From contig NZ_FWXV01000009.1 in assembly GCF_900176515.1 (NCBI RefSeq), positions 310,001 through 374,000 on the forward strand: 64,000 nucleotides of DNA, in the 5' to 3' direction. A program made the position numbers and the translations under genes. The notes under the pieces were generated by a model, which was not told the origin of the DNA, made no database searches, and was given only the letters and a program-made list of their open reading frames with translations. Of this stretch, positions 8,227 to 18,383 are shown piece after piece; the stretch's first letter is position 1, and the number at the start of each line of letters is the position of its first letter. This DNA comes from Kibdelosporangium aridum. Lineage in GTDB: Bacteria; Actinomycetota; Actinomycetes; Mycobacteriales; Pseudonocardiaceae.

Positions 8227-9096
8227 ATGGCCATGTTGGTGATTGAAGGTACTTTCCGGATCGTCGGGGCACGGCCGGACGGCGACTCCGTCCGGTTCTA
8301 TCCGAACAACCTCGACGACTGGAACAAAGTCGAAGGCGGGCGCAAGGTTCGCCGCAACAAGAGCGGCGGTGCCCAGTTACGGCTGGACGGCATCGACGCG
8401 TTGGAAACCCACTTCCGCACCGAGGACGGCGAAACCCACCAGCCGCCGCGGTTCGCGGACGCGGCTTCGGCCGAACTGCTGGATTTCCTCGGGTTCACCG
8501 ATGTCGTGCGTCGCGAGAAGGACGGCACGGTCACGGCGTCTGAACCGTTGCAGGCGCCCGGTTACATCTTCACGCGGACCGCGGACATCTACGGTCGTTG
8601 TGTCGCGTTCGCGGGCAAGGGCGAGGCGCCGGGCAAGAGCGGCACGAAGATCCACGTTGACGTGCCGATGATCCAGCGGACCGTGAACTACCACCAGCTC
8701 GCGCACGGCCTGGCGTATCCGACCTTCTACCTCAAGCTGTTCCCGGACCTGCGGGCGTCGATGGCGGAGGCCGCCACGGCTGCTCGTGCCGGGCATTTGG
8801 GCTTGTGGCCCAAGGACGTCACGCAGACCGGCGGCCGGATCGCCGAGCCGCGGTCGCTGGCCGAGGACTTGGTCATCATGCCGAAGTTGTTCCGGCGCCT
8901 GGCGGACTACCTGGCGTTGAACGACGGCGACCTGTCGCTCGGCGGGTTCCTCGACTTCCTCGACCAGAAGGACGACCGGCTGTTCATCCTGTCGACCGGG
9001 CACTGGACGAGCTTCGACACGATCGTCGAAGTGATCGACGACGACACCGTCCGGCTGACGGTGCCGCCGGAGGACATCATTTTCGAGGAGAAGTAA
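8227..9096 (+). CDS. Staphylococcal nuclease-like (thermonuclease family) protein
   Basis: A 289 aa protein with the SNase OB-fold pattern spread over residues 7-195: DGDSVRF (18-24), LRLDGIDALETH (51-62, the metal-site region), DIYGR with Arg124 at the place of a catalytic arginine, a helix NYHQLAHGLAYP (154-165) and AEAATAARAGHLGLW (180-194), the usual family C-terminal signature. The remaining 90 residues are an unassigned tail. There is no signal peptide, so it may act inside the cell. The ATG at 8227 follows GAGGGAG. Its 3' end overlaps the convergent kinase gene by 20 bases. Confidence 0.72.
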   Translation: MAMLVIEGTFRIVGARPDGDSVRFYPNNLDDWNKVEGGRKVRRNKSGGAQLRLDGIDALETHFRTEDGETHQPPRFADAASAELLDFLGFTDVVRREKDGTVTASEPLQAPGYIFTRTADIYGRCVAFAGKGEAPGKSGTKIHVDVPMIQRTVNYHQLAHGLAYPTFYLKLFPDLRASMAEAATAARAGHLGLWPKDVTQTGGRIAEPRSLAEDLVIMPKLFRRLADYLALNDGDLSLGGFLDFLDQKDDRLFILSTGHWTSFDTIVEVIDDDTVRLTVPPEDIIFEEK

Positions 9097-10027
9097 CGGC
9101 TTGCGCGATCGCGACCTGCATCGGCTGCAGGACGTGCTCGCCGTCATCGATGTCCCACAAGGAGTTCTGCAGCGCGCGGCCGGCTGTCCAGATGGCCGCG
9201 CGCTCGCGGTCGAGCTCGAGTGCCTCGGTCATCAGGTCGAAGCGCCTGAGCACGGCCTTGGTGACGTCACCGGTGGCCACGATCTCGTCCCACCGGTTGT
9301 CCAGCACGGGCATGATGTCGAAGCCGGGGTCGCCGACGAGCGGCTTCGGGTCGATCGCCAGCCACGGCTCACGGTCGGCGGCTAGCACGTTGTCGTAGTG
9401 CAGGTCCCAGTGCAGCAGCCGGTCGCCGGGTTCGTCGAGGACTTCTTCCACTGCGGCTGCCCAGTTCTTGAGCATCCGCTGTTCGTCCGGATCGGACAGT
9501 TCCGGGATGGCCTCGGGCGTGTTCGCGACCATTTTGGCCGCGATGTCCTTGAGGTGCCGGATGTTCTCCGGTCCCGGGACGCTGACCAGCCGGGCCAGGA
9601 TCCCGGCGATGATCTCGGTCGCCGCGAAGTCGTCCGGCATCGCCGACAGTGGACGGTGCTCGTCGAGGCGTTCGAGCAGCATCGCGCCGGTGTCCTGGTC
9701 GTGGTCGAGCAGCCGGACAATGCCGTCGCCGTCCCAGATCCGCAGCCCGACCGGCTCGCCTTCGTGTTCCCAGTCCACCGGCTGCAGCTTCAAAGCCGCC
9801 TTCTCCCCGTCCTTTTCGACGGGAAGAACGAGGGAAGCCATGCCGTGCATGGGTTTGCCGTCGAGCTTGAGCTGCCACTGCTCCAACATCCGCTCAGCCA
9901 GTCCCGGCAGCCCAGCCAGCCACTCCTCGGGAAAATTGTCTCGAAGGGACTCGGCCAACGCCTCCGGCACCCGGATCACCCGCGTGTCCACCTTTCCGAC
10001 ACCATGAAACGCACATTCCGGCACCAT
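9077..10027 (-). CDS. APH(6)-like aminoglycoside/hydroxyurea phosphotransferase
   Basis: Kinase-fold protein of about 316 aa matching the streptomycin 6-kinase family. It has WLAGLP near residue 36, a nucleotide-binding lysine in AALKLQ (Lys80), the catalytic loop LHWDLHYDNVL (Asp208, Asn213) and the metal Asp226 in LAIDPKPLVGDP. The catalytic loop has HWD where the classical enzymes have HGD. Such proteins are common on actinomycete chromosomes and often have no proven antibiotic substrate. The start is uncertain: the ATG at 10027 lies inside an inverted repeat, and a GTG at 9991 is an alternative. Confidence 0.8.
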   Translation of the reverse strand: MVPECAFHGVGKVDTRVIRVPEALAESLRDNFPEEWLAGLPGLAERMLEQWQLKLDGKPMHGMASLVLPVEKDGEKAALKLQPVDWEHEGEPVGLRIWDGDGIVRLLDHDQDTGAMLLERLDEHRPLSAMPDDFAATEIIAGILARLVSVPGPENIRHLKDIAAKMVANTPEAIPELSDPDEQRMLKNWAAAVEEVLDEPGDRLLHWDLHYDNVLAADREPWLAIDPKPLVGDPGFDIMPVLDNRWDEIVATGDVTKAVLRRFDLMTEALELDRERAAIWTAGRALQNSLWDIDDGEHVLQPMQVAIAQAVTSPRK

Positions 10028-10077
10028 GTTTTCGCACTCGCCGCTCGCGCGCGAGGGAATTTCATGGTGCCGGAATG
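10014..10077. repeat. Perfect 15-base inverted repeat between fumarase and kinase genes
   Basis: CATTCCGGCACCATG at 10014-10028 is exactly complementary to 10063-10077; the 34-base interior contains a second small dyad, CTCGCGCGCGAG at 10044-10055. It lies between the fumarase stop (10105) and the kinase gene on the same strand and covers the kinase's putative ATG. It may be a transcription terminator for fumarase or a hairpin that controls kinase translation. Confidence 0.7.
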
Positions 10078-10104
10078 GTGGACACGGCGTGCTTGGCGGG
10101 CTGG

Positions 10105-11763
<1,659 letters not shown>

Positions 11764-11784
11764 GCGGGCTCCTTTGCGCGCGGT

Positions 11785-11797
11785 CGGGAACTTCCCG
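11785..11797. promoter_or_regulatory. Palindrome upstream of fumarase
   Basis: CGGGAACTTCCCG is a perfect 13-base dyad about 20 bases before the fumarase GTG. Its position suits a repressor site or a leader hairpin; no regulator is identified. Confidence 0.3.
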
Positions 11798-11873
11798 TGA
11801 CGTTACCGTTCGCGCGCAGACACACCGTGGCGACCTGGTGTTGTTTTCGATCACACGACTGTCCGGACCGCCC

Positions 11874-11920
11874 GTCACGGGCCGGCGGAATCGCACCCCT
11901 GTGATCCCGCCGGCCGTGAC
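11874..11920. terminator. Long stem-loop between sigB and fumarase
   Basis: GTCACGGGCCGGCGG pairs with CCGCCGGCCGTGAC over about 20 bases with small bulges. The 363 bases between sigB and fumarase contain no gene; they hold this stem-loop and the small palindrome at 11785. There is no T-tract, but it is a plausible terminator for sigB transcripts. Confidence 0.4.
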
Positions 11921-12126
11921 GTGCGGAGCTGGTCCCCAGATTCCCAGTGACTTTCCCCGGACATATCGGAAGGCCGCGCCAGCCCCCGACCGCCGCGACC
12001 TCCCGGGGAAAGCGATTACGCACGGTCAACCGACGAGCGCATCGCGTAGTCTATGTTTCGCCCGACTAAGTATCGTGACGTAACTCACTTCGCACTAGTG
12101 CCGTTCGGGTGACCTGCATCACTTCG

Positions 12127-13104
12127 TCAGCTCGCGTACGCCCGGAGCTTCTCCGCGCGCTCGCCCTGGCGAAGCTTCGACATGACCTCACGCTCGATCT
12201 GACGCACCCGCTCGCGGGACAACCCGAAGCGCTTGCCGATCTGGTCGAGGGTCCTGGGCTGGCCGTCATCGATGCCGTAACGAAGCCGGATCACGTGCTG
12301 CTCACGCTCATCCAGCGTCGCCAGTACGCGACGGAGGTCGTCCTGCAGCAGGCCGGAGATGACCGCGCCCTCGGCGTCGGTCGCCTCGGAGTCCTCGATG
12401 AAGTCACCGAGCGGCGCGTCTTCCTCGGCTCCGACCGGCATGTCCAGGCTGACCGGGTCACGGGAGTGGTCAAGCAGGTCGGCGACCTTGCTGACGCTCA
12501 GGCCCGACTCCTTGGCCAGCTCCTCGTGCGTGGCCTCGCGGCCGAGTTGCTGGTGCAGGTCGCGCTTGATCCTCGCCAGCTTGTTCACCTGCTCGACCAG
12601 GTGGACTGGCAGCCGGATGGTGCGACCCTGGTCGGCCATGCCCCTCGTGATGGCCTGCCGGATCCACCACGTGGCGTACGTGGAGAACTTGAACCCCTTG
12701 GTGTAGTCGAACTTCTCGACCGCGCGGATCAGACCCAGGTTGCCTTCCTGGATCAGGTCGAGCAGCGGCATGCCGCGCCCGGTGTAGCGCTTGGCCAGCG
12801 AGACGACCAGCCGCAGGTTCGCTTCGAGCAGGTGGTTCTTGGCCACGTGCCCGTCGCGGATCAGCGACTTGAGGTCCATCCTGCGCTGGGCAGGCAGCTG
12901 CGGGTTGGTCTCCAGCATGTGCTGGGCGAACACCCCGGCTTCGATCCGCTTGGCCAGGTCGACCTCTTGGGCGGCGGTCAGCAGTGCGGTCTTGCCGATC
13001 CCGTTGAGGTACACGCGAACCAAGTCGGCCGCTGGTCCCTGCGCGTCGAGGTCCAGTTCGGCGGCTTCAGGAACATCGCGGTCAAGAGTCTGCGGGACGG
13101 TCAT
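12127..13104 (-). CDS. sigB: Principal-like RNA polymerase sigma factor, group 2 (SigB)
   Basis: Sigma-70 factor of 325 aa, close to the length I recall for mycobacterial SigB. Region 1.2 begins at about DLVRVYLNGIGK (28-39), region 2 holds NLRLVVSLAKRYTGRG and the -10-recognising FKFSTYATWWIRQAITR, region 3 follows, and region 4 ends with the helix-turn-helix GLSRERVRQIEREVMSKLR. It lacks the long N-terminal extension of the sigA product at 34.7 kb, so it is a non-essential-type stress or stationary sigma factor. A candidate ECF-type promoter lies upstream, consistent with sigma cascade control. Confidence 0.93.
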   Translation of the reverse strand: MTVPQTLDRDVPEAAELDLDAQGPAADLVRVYLNGIGKTALLTAAQEVDLAKRIEAGVFAQHMLETNPQLPAQRRMDLKSLIRDGHVAKNHLLEANLRLVVSLAKRYTGRGMPLLDLIQEGNLGLIRAVEKFDYTKGFKFSTYATWWIRQAITRGMADQGRTIRLPVHLVEQVNKLARIKRDLHQQLGREATHEELAKESGLSVSKVADLLDHSRDPVSLDMPVGAEEDAPLGDFIEDSEATDAEGAVISGLLQDDLRRVLATLDEREQHVIRLRYGIDDGQPRTLDQIGKRFGLSRERVRQIEREVMSKLRQGERAEKLRAYAS

Positions 13105-13206
13105 CGGACTCCCTCCCCCTGTCTCGGGCTGGCGGTGGCTCGTGTCACGACCTACGAACCACGGTCCGTCTGGGACCTTGCTGCCCGTTGGTTGGACACT
13201 AGAGAA

Positions 13207-13233
13207 AACGTGAGCGGATCGAGATTCGTTCCC
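13207..13233 (-). promoter_or_regulatory. Candidate ECF (SigE/SigH-type) promoter of sigB
   Basis: On the minus strand GGGAAC (13233-13228) is followed after 17 bases by CGTT (13210-13207). This matches the GGAAC N16-18 GTT pattern known for extracytoplasmic-function sigma factors in actinobacteria, about 105 bases upstream of the sigB start. Mycobacterial sigB is known to be driven by such factors. Confidence 0.5.
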
Positions 13234-13336
13234 GCTTTCTCAAACTGGATGACGTCGGTACCGGCCAACCGGTTGCGCCGCAGAGCCTGAGATATTCCTG
13301 AGAGAAGCCCACTGTCCACAGTGGCTGAGAAAATCC

Positions 13337-13759
13337 TTAGATTTCGACGAGGACGGTGAACGGACCGTCGTTCACGCTCGTTACTTCCATCATGGCCCCG
13401 AATTCGCCCGTTTCTACATGAGCTCCCCGATTGCGCAGCTCGTCGACGACTGCTCCGACAAGGGGTTCCGCCTGCTCGGGGCGTGCGGCGCTGATCCACG
13501 ACGGGCGCCGACCCTTACGGGTTTCCCCGTAGAGGGTGAACTGGCTGACCACCAACAGTGGCGCGCCGGATGTGGCACATGACTCTTCGTCCCGCAAAAT
13601 GCGAAGCTCATACAGTTTTCGGGCCATGATGGCTGCCTTTTCGGGCGTGTCGTCCGTATGCACGCCCAGCAATACCAACAGGCCCGCTTTGATCGACCCG
13701 ACGATCCGACTGTCCACAGTCACACTGGCGCTCTTCACGCGCGCCGCGACGGCTCTCAT
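13337..13759 (-). CDS. dtd: D-aminoacyl-tRNA deacylase
   Basis: Hydrolyses D-amino acids from mischarged tRNA. The 140 aa product is typical in size. SQFTLYG (72-78) and the cross-subunit proline loop NDGPFT (130-135) are the family signatures. The ATG at 13759 overlaps the stop of the upstream methyltransferase gene (ATGA), so the two form an operon. A longer upstream reading frame has no family similarity and was discarded. Confidence 0.93.
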   Translation of the reverse strand: MRAVAARVKSASVTVDSRIVGSIKAGLLVLLGVHTDDTPEKAAIMARKLYELRILRDEESCATSGAPLLVVSQFTLYGETRKGRRPSWISAARPEQAEPLVGAVVDELRNRGAHVETGEFGAMMEVTSVNDGPFTVLVEI

Positions 13760-15231
13760 GCCGGCACCAGCATCCCGTGCCGGACAAGCTCGTCCACCAA
13801 CGGAAGCGCGGCCACGACGAGTGCGTCGGTGGGCACGCCGTGTGCCGCCGCGAGCAGCTCCAGCAAGTCTCCCAACGGCAACAGACCGCGACAACCCGCG
13901 AGCAGTGCGCGCACGAGCTCGTCGATTTCGTGTTGCCACCCGGGCCCGTCGGTGCGGTGCAGGCGGCGGACGACGGCCTCCCACCCTTCGTCGCCGGGTG
14001 ACGAAACCTCTTCGAGGACAACCGATTCGGCCACCTTCAAGTGCGCTCGAAGCAGAGCGTCAGGTGACGAATGCGCTCGCAGCCAGTCGATCCGGTCCAA
14101 CCAGCCCGCGGCTTCCTGGCCGAGCGGGTCGTCGAACGCGTGCCGCAGGTCCTCGCACACGATCCGTGGCTCGCCGTCGGTCCGTCGCAGTGTCACGAAA
14201 CCGAAGCCCACTCCGGCGACCTTGTTCTCCGCGAACCAGTCCAGCCACTTCGACGCGCGCGCCGAGCCTTCCGCCGACCGCGGGTCGATGCCCGCGTCCC
14301 GTAGCCACGTGCCCACGTAGAGGTCCGGATCGGCGACGTCTCGTTGCACGAACCACGCGTCCACACCGCCGGGCAGCCACGAGCTGACTCGCTCCTGCCA
14401 GTCCCGGCCGGGCAGATGCAGCCAGGACGCCAGCAACTGGCCGACGCCGCCCCGCGTGAGGTATTCGGGCAGTGCCGCGATCACGAGCGCGCTCGCGTCG
14501 TCACCGGCGAGCCCGGAGTCGCGGTACGTGTAGTCGACCCGGGACGGCCCGACCACGAATGGTGGATTGCACACCACTTGGTCGAAGCGGCGGCCGGTCA
14601 ACGGTTCGAACCATTTGCCTTGCCGCGTCTCGACGTCCAGTCCGTTGATCCGGAATGTCGCGTTTGCGAGCATCAACGCGCGGGCCGACAAATCAGTCGC
14701 CGTAATGCTTCGGGCGTGCCTGCTGGCGTGCAATGCCTGTACGCCACAACCGGTCCCCAGGTCGAGCACTGTTCCAACCGGACGGCGGATGGTCGCCCGG
14801 GCGAGGCTCAACGACGCGTGCCCGACACCCAGCACGTGGTCGACCGGTACCTCGGAGCCGAGCTGGTCGGAATCCAGGTCCGCGAACACCCACCACGAAC
14901 CTTGGTCATCGCCGTACGGGCGTACGTCCAGCCCGGCGCGTACTCGGTCGTCACTGACCCGCACGAGACCGTTCGCGACCGACTCCGGCCACGGCAGGAC
15001 GGCCTTGACCTCCTGCTCGGGCAGTTCGTCACCGAGCAGGAAAAGCCTGACGAGCGTGCCCAGCTCGGCGCCGTCCTTGGTCGCGCGGCGGGCGGGCTCC
15101 GGCTCGCCGCGACCCAGCGCGGCGTGCGCGGACTCGCCGATCAGGCGCAGTACTCCATCAGCGTCGTAGCCGGCGCGCTCGAAGGCGTTCCGCAGAGCGG
15201 AACAGAACTCTGGGGAAAGATCATCGGCCAC
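13756..15231 (-). CDS. SAM-dependent methyltransferase with N- and C-terminal extensions
   Basis: A 491 aa class I methyltransferase. Motif I is VLDLGTGCGVQA (155-166) and the acceptor motif is CNPPFV (221-226), as in HemK/RsmC enzymes that modify amide or exocyclic amino nitrogens. About 130 residues precede and 200 follow the catalytic domain. I recall this architecture as widespread in actinobacteria without known substrate. Coupling with dtd through a four-base overlap points to a translation-related target, which is inference. Confidence 0.85.
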   Translation of the reverse strand: MADDLSPEFCSALRNAFERAGYDADGVLRLIGESAHAALGRGEPEPARRATKDGAELGTLVRLFLLGDELPEQEVKAVLPWPESVANGLVRVSDDRVRAGLDVRPYGDDQGSWWVFADLDSDQLGSEVPVDHVLGVGHASLSLARATIRRPVGTVLDLGTGCGVQALHASRHARSITATDLSARALMLANATFRINGLDVETRQGKWFEPLTGRRFDQVVCNPPFVVGPSRVDYTYRDSGLAGDDASALVIAALPEYLTRGGVGQLLASWLHLPGRDWQERVSSWLPGGVDAWFVQRDVADPDLYVGTWLRDAGIDPRSAEGSARASKWLDWFAENKVAGVGFGFVTLRRTDGEPRIVCEDLRHAFDDPLGQEAAGWLDRIDWLRAHSSPDALLRAHLKVAESVVLEEVSSPGDEGWEAVVRRLHRTDGPGWQHEIDELVRALLAGCRGLLPLGDLLELLAAAHGVPTDALVVAALPLVDELVRHGMLVPA

Positions 15232-15308
15232 AGGCGGAATAATTTCACGGCGGGGGCATGCTGTCGCTTCGGGCCTTCAGTGGCAGGATGAGAGGTGGAG
15301 GTGGTGCC

Positions 15309-15659
15309 GTGAAGAGCACAGGGAACAACCCCGATGAGCGCGGCGACACCCCGGTTCTGATCACCGAGGCCGCGCCGTCGTTCGACGAACAACACGCCGC
15401 ACGGAAACGCAAGTACATCACCATGATGGCCCTGCGCCTGCCGTGTCTGTTCCTGGCGTTGATATTCGCGCAGATCTCGTGGTGGCTGGCGCTTGGGTTC
15501 CTGCTGTTGTCGATCCCGCTGCCGTGGGCGGCCGTGCTGATCGCCAACGACCGGCCGCCGCGCAAGGCGCAGCGGTTCAAGCGCTACAAGCGCGAACAGG
15601 GTGTGCCGAGCGCCGAGGTGCTCGAGCGCTCGAACAACCACCAGGTCATCGAGGGTTAA
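15309..15659 (+). CDS. DUF3099 membrane protein
   Basis: A 116 aa protein with two adjacent membrane helices at about 43-85 and the family string PWAAVLIANDRPP, followed by a basic cytoplasmic tail. The GTG at 15309 follows a GGAGGTGG ribosome site; an upstream ATG is less likely. It is divergent from the methyltransferase gene and its end overlaps the convergent kinase gene by four bases. It corresponds to the gene I recall next to sigB in mycobacteria (Rv2709). Function is unknown. Confidence 0.85.
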   Translation: MKSTGNNPDERGDTPVLITEAAPSFDEQHAARKRKYITMMALRLPCLFLALIFAQISWWLALGFLLLSIPLPWAAVLIANDRPPRKAQRFKRYKREQGVPSAEVLERSNNHQVIEG

Positions 15660-16510
15660 GTCAGCGGGATCGCGCCGATCCCGGTGACCACTTTCGTGGC
15701 CGCGCTGACCCCTGCCCGCAAGGCCACTTCGGGCGTCTCATCGGCCAGCCACGCCGCCAGGAAACCAGCGTTGAAGGCGTCGCCGGCGCCCGTGGAATCC
15801 ATACAGGACACTGATTCGGCCGGGACGCGGATCGTCCCGGAGCGGTCGGTCCAGCTGACGTCGCCGGCTCCGGCGGTGGCCGCGACGGCGGTGACGTAGT
15901 CCAGCAGGTGATGGCCCGCGGACAGCAGAGCGAGCTCCTCTTCGTTGGGCAGCAACAGATCGACGCCCTTGATCCAGTCCAGAAACGCCCCGGGATCAGG
16001 GATCAGCGCGGCCGACTGCGGGTCGACAGACGTGGTCAACCCGTTGTCGTGAGCGGCTTTCAACATCGCCAAGCCCGCGTCGCGAGATGCCGGATCCAGC
16101 AGGACGTAGCCCGACAAATGCAGGTGCCGCGCGGTTTTCAGCAGCTCCGGCCGCAGGTCGTCGGCCTGCAGCCACGCGCCGGCACCGTGGTCCGGCAGCA
16201 TCGTGCGCTGCCCGCTCTGGTCGACCATGATCACGACACAGCACGTCGCGGCGTTCGGATCGATCGCGAGTTCACACCGCACACCGGCGGCCGCGAGGTT
16301 GCTGAGCACCTGACGGCCGGCCAGGTCGTCGCCAATGCGCCCCACCAGCACGACGTCCGCGCCCTCATTGGCCAGCCACGTCGCGGTGTTCGCGCCCGCG
16401 CCGCCCATCGTGACCCGCACCTGGGCCGAGGTGTCGCCGCCGTAGACAACCTCGCTACTCGGCAACACCATCACGTCGAGGCCGGCGTCCCCGACCACGA
16501 GGACTGTCAT
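15656..16510 (-). CDS. PfkB family kinase, probable pseudouridine kinase
   Basis: Ribokinase-fold sugar kinase of 284 aa. The glycine-rich N-terminal signature is GGAGANTATWLA (36-47), and the C-terminal PfkB signature DSTGAGDAFNAG (238-249) holds the catalytic base Asp244. It overlaps the upstream psuG gene by one base. PsuG acts on pseudouridine 5'-phosphate, so this kinase most likely makes that substrate from pseudouridine. Without the partner gene, ribokinase or adenosine kinase would be alternatives. Confidence 0.85.
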   Translation of the reverse strand: MTVLVVGDAGLDVMVLPSSEVVYGGDTSAQVRVTMGGAGANTATWLANEGADVVLVGRIGDDLAGRQVLSNLAAAGVRCELAIDPNAATCCVVIMVDQSGQRTMLPDHGAGAWLQADDLRPELLKTARHLHLSGYVLLDPASRDAGLAMLKAAHDNGLTTSVDPQSAALIPDPGAFLDWIKGVDLLLPNEEELALLSAGHHLLDYVTAVAATAGAGDVSWTDRSGTIRVPAESVSCMDSTGAGDAFNAGFLAAWLADETPEVALRAGVSAATKVVTGIGAIPLT

Positions 16511-17430
16511 CAGCGTTCCGCCAGGTCGGCGGCGATCTGCGCGGCGAGCGTGACGTTGGCCACGACCAGGGCCTCGTTGGCGTCAAGGCTCACACCACTG
16601 CTGGCGGTGTGGAAGTGCTCAAGCAGGACCGGGGTGACGTCACGGCCCTGGACGCCCCGCTCGTCGAGCAGCTTGACCCCGTCGGCCAGCAGCTGGTCGT
16701 GCAGCTCACGGTCCATCTCGTACTCCGGCGGAATCGGGTTCGCCAGCAGAATGCCCGCCTGACCCGGCACCTGCCAGTGCGCGTGCACGACGTCGGCGGC
16801 CTGCTTGGGCGTGTCCACCCGCCAGGACAGTGCGTACGCGGATTCCCGCAGGTAGAAGCCGGGGAAGTGGTCGGTCTGATAGCCGATGACCGGAACCGAG
16901 CGGGTCTCCAGCAGCTCAAGCGTTGCCTCGATGTCGAGCACGGACTTCACCCCGGACGACACGACCAGAACCGGAGTCTCAGCAAGAGCGTCGAGGTCAG
17001 CCGACACGTCCCAGGAGCTGTGCTTCCCCGGAAGCGGAAGGTGAACGCCACCGAGCCCGCCGGTGCCGAACACACCGATGCCCGCCGCGTGCGCGATGGC
17101 AGCCGTGCTCGCGACGGTGGTGGCGCCGTCCTGATTCATGGCGATCGCCGGGCCGAGATCCCGCTTCGAGAGCTTGACCAAGCCGGAATCGGCCGCGCAG
17201 AGCCGGTCGAGCTGCCGCTCGTCCAGCCCGACCCGGATCTTGCCGTCGAGAACCGCGATCGTCGCCGGCACCGCGCCAGCCTCCCGCACGACGGCTTCGA
17301 GCCGCTCGGCCACCTTGCGGTTGCGGCCAGACGGCAAACCGTGGGAGAGGATCGTGCTTTCCAGGGCGACAACACCCCGGCCCGCCGCGAGCGCGGCGCG
17401 TACTTCGTCAGCGATGGCGATGATGGTCAC
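16510..17430 (-). CDS. psuG: Pseudouridine-5'-phosphate glycosidase
   Basis: Splits pseudouridine 5'-phosphate to uracil and ribose 5-phosphate (reversibly), breaking a C-C bond. The product is 306 aa from the GTG at 17430; a GTG at 17469 would add 13 residues. Family motifs are VALESTI (Glu24), GAVPATIAV, LVKLSKRDL, GTGGLGGVH and SSGVKSVLDI with the Schiff-base Lys162. With the following kinase it forms a two-gene RNA nucleoside salvage unit. Confidence 0.93.
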   Translation of the reverse strand: MTIIAIADEVRAALAAGRGVVALESTILSHGLPSGRNRKVAERLEAVVREAGAVPATIAVLDGKIRVGLDERQLDRLCAADSGLVKLSKRDLGPAIAMNQDGATTVASTAAIAHAAGIGVFGTGGLGGVHLPLPGKHSSWDVSADLDALAETPVLVVSSGVKSVLDIEATLELLETRSVPVIGYQTDHFPGFYLRESAYALSWRVDTPKQAADVVHAHWQVPGQAGILLANPIPPEYEMDRELHDQLLADGVKLLDERGVQGRDVTPVLLEHFHTASSGVSLDANEALVVANVTLAAQIAADLAER

Positions 17431-17525
17431 GGGACGCCATTCTTTACGGGCGACCGGGCAGCGGTCCACTTGCGTCCCGCCCGATGGGCAGCGAGGACTG
17501 CCCGAAGATTCATCTCACGGGACCC

Positions 17526-18335
17526 TCAGTCGAAGATGGCGCGTGGCCTGGCGACTTCGCGGAGCCAGCCCTCGATCTGCTGTTCCCAGTTCGTCGCGCC
17601 GACCCTGGCGTAGTCCACGGGAAAAGCGCCCATGAACGGGCGAGCCTGTGGTCCGAGCCCGCTGCCCTTGCCGACCCGGACCTTCTTCTGCACGTCCAGC
17701 ACGACCTGCATGCCCGACGAACCCGCCAGGAAAGTCACCGCGACCTCGAGGAATGCCTGCGCGAAAGCCGGGCTCGGGGCGAAGCGGATCTCCTGGTAGA
17801 ACGGCAACTGCTGGTCGAGCCCGGTGATCTTGTTCTTCTCCAGCGCACCCGCCCGGAACTGGAAGCCGAGCCGGGCGAACGCGTCGAGGATCCGGTGCTG
17901 TGCGGGCAGCGGTTCGATCGCCACCGCGTCGATGTCCTGCGGGTCGGCCATGGATCCGCCCAGGTCAAGCGCGGTTTGCAGGCCGATCGCCATGCCCGTT
18001 AGGTGCTTGCCGAGCACCGTCGTGATCGGCGTTTCCCACGGCAGGTGCACCTCGAACGGCACGGTCAGTGTCTGCCCTGCTCGCACGACCGCGTTGCTGG
18101 CCAGGTTGATGTTCTGGAACGGCATGTCCACCAACGACACGTCACCGCGTGCGTCGGCCTGCTCGACCCTGGCGAGCAAGGTCACGCCGAGACCCTGCAC
18201 TTCTTGATCGACCTGGCCGCCGACCAGCATCACCTGGCCGCGCAGCGGCCCGCCCGGCCGGACGCTGTGGTCGATCAGCTGTGCGTCGACCTTGGCACCG
18301 CCCTGCCCGAAACTCGCCAGCACCTTGGAGAACAT
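17526..18335 (-). CDS. Spo0M (sporulation-control) family protein
   Basis: A 269 aa cytoplasmic protein with the arrestin-like beta sandwich pattern of the Spo0M family. The start MFSKVLASFGQGGAKVD is characteristic, and VPFEVHLPWETP and FRAGALEKN follow in the expected order. Upstream in-frame codons lack similarity, so the ATG at 18335 was chosen. Divergent from the DUF3039 gene across 48 bases. Bacillus Spo0M affects sporulation and surface properties; the role here is unknown. Confidence 0.85.
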   Translation of the reverse strand: MFSKVLASFGQGGAKVDAQLIDHSVRPGGPLRGQVMLVGGQVDQEVQGLGVTLLARVEQADARGDVSLVDMPFQNINLASNAVVRAGQTLTVPFEVHLPWETPITTVLGKHLTGMAIGLQTALDLGGSMADPQDIDAVAIEPLPAQHRILDAFARLGFQFRAGALEKNKITGLDQQLPFYQEIRFAPSPAFAQAFLEVAVTFLAGSSGMQVVLDVQKKVRVGKGSGLGPQARPFMGAFPVDYARVGATNWEQQIEGWLREVARPRAIFD

Positions 18336-18383
18336 GCGCGCATCTAACCAGGATCGGCCCGGGTTTGATGCAGAATTGGTCTC

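Noticed and set aside
13309..13324. CCACTG-TCCA-CAGTGG with a near-DnaA-box core (CTGTCCACA) between dtd and sigB.
   Set aside because: Single mismatch to the box consensus and only a six-base stem; too weak to report as a site.
14596..14620. GGTTCGAACC-like string resembling a tRNA T-arm.
   Set aside because: It is within the methyltransferase coding sequence and no cloverleaf can be built around it.
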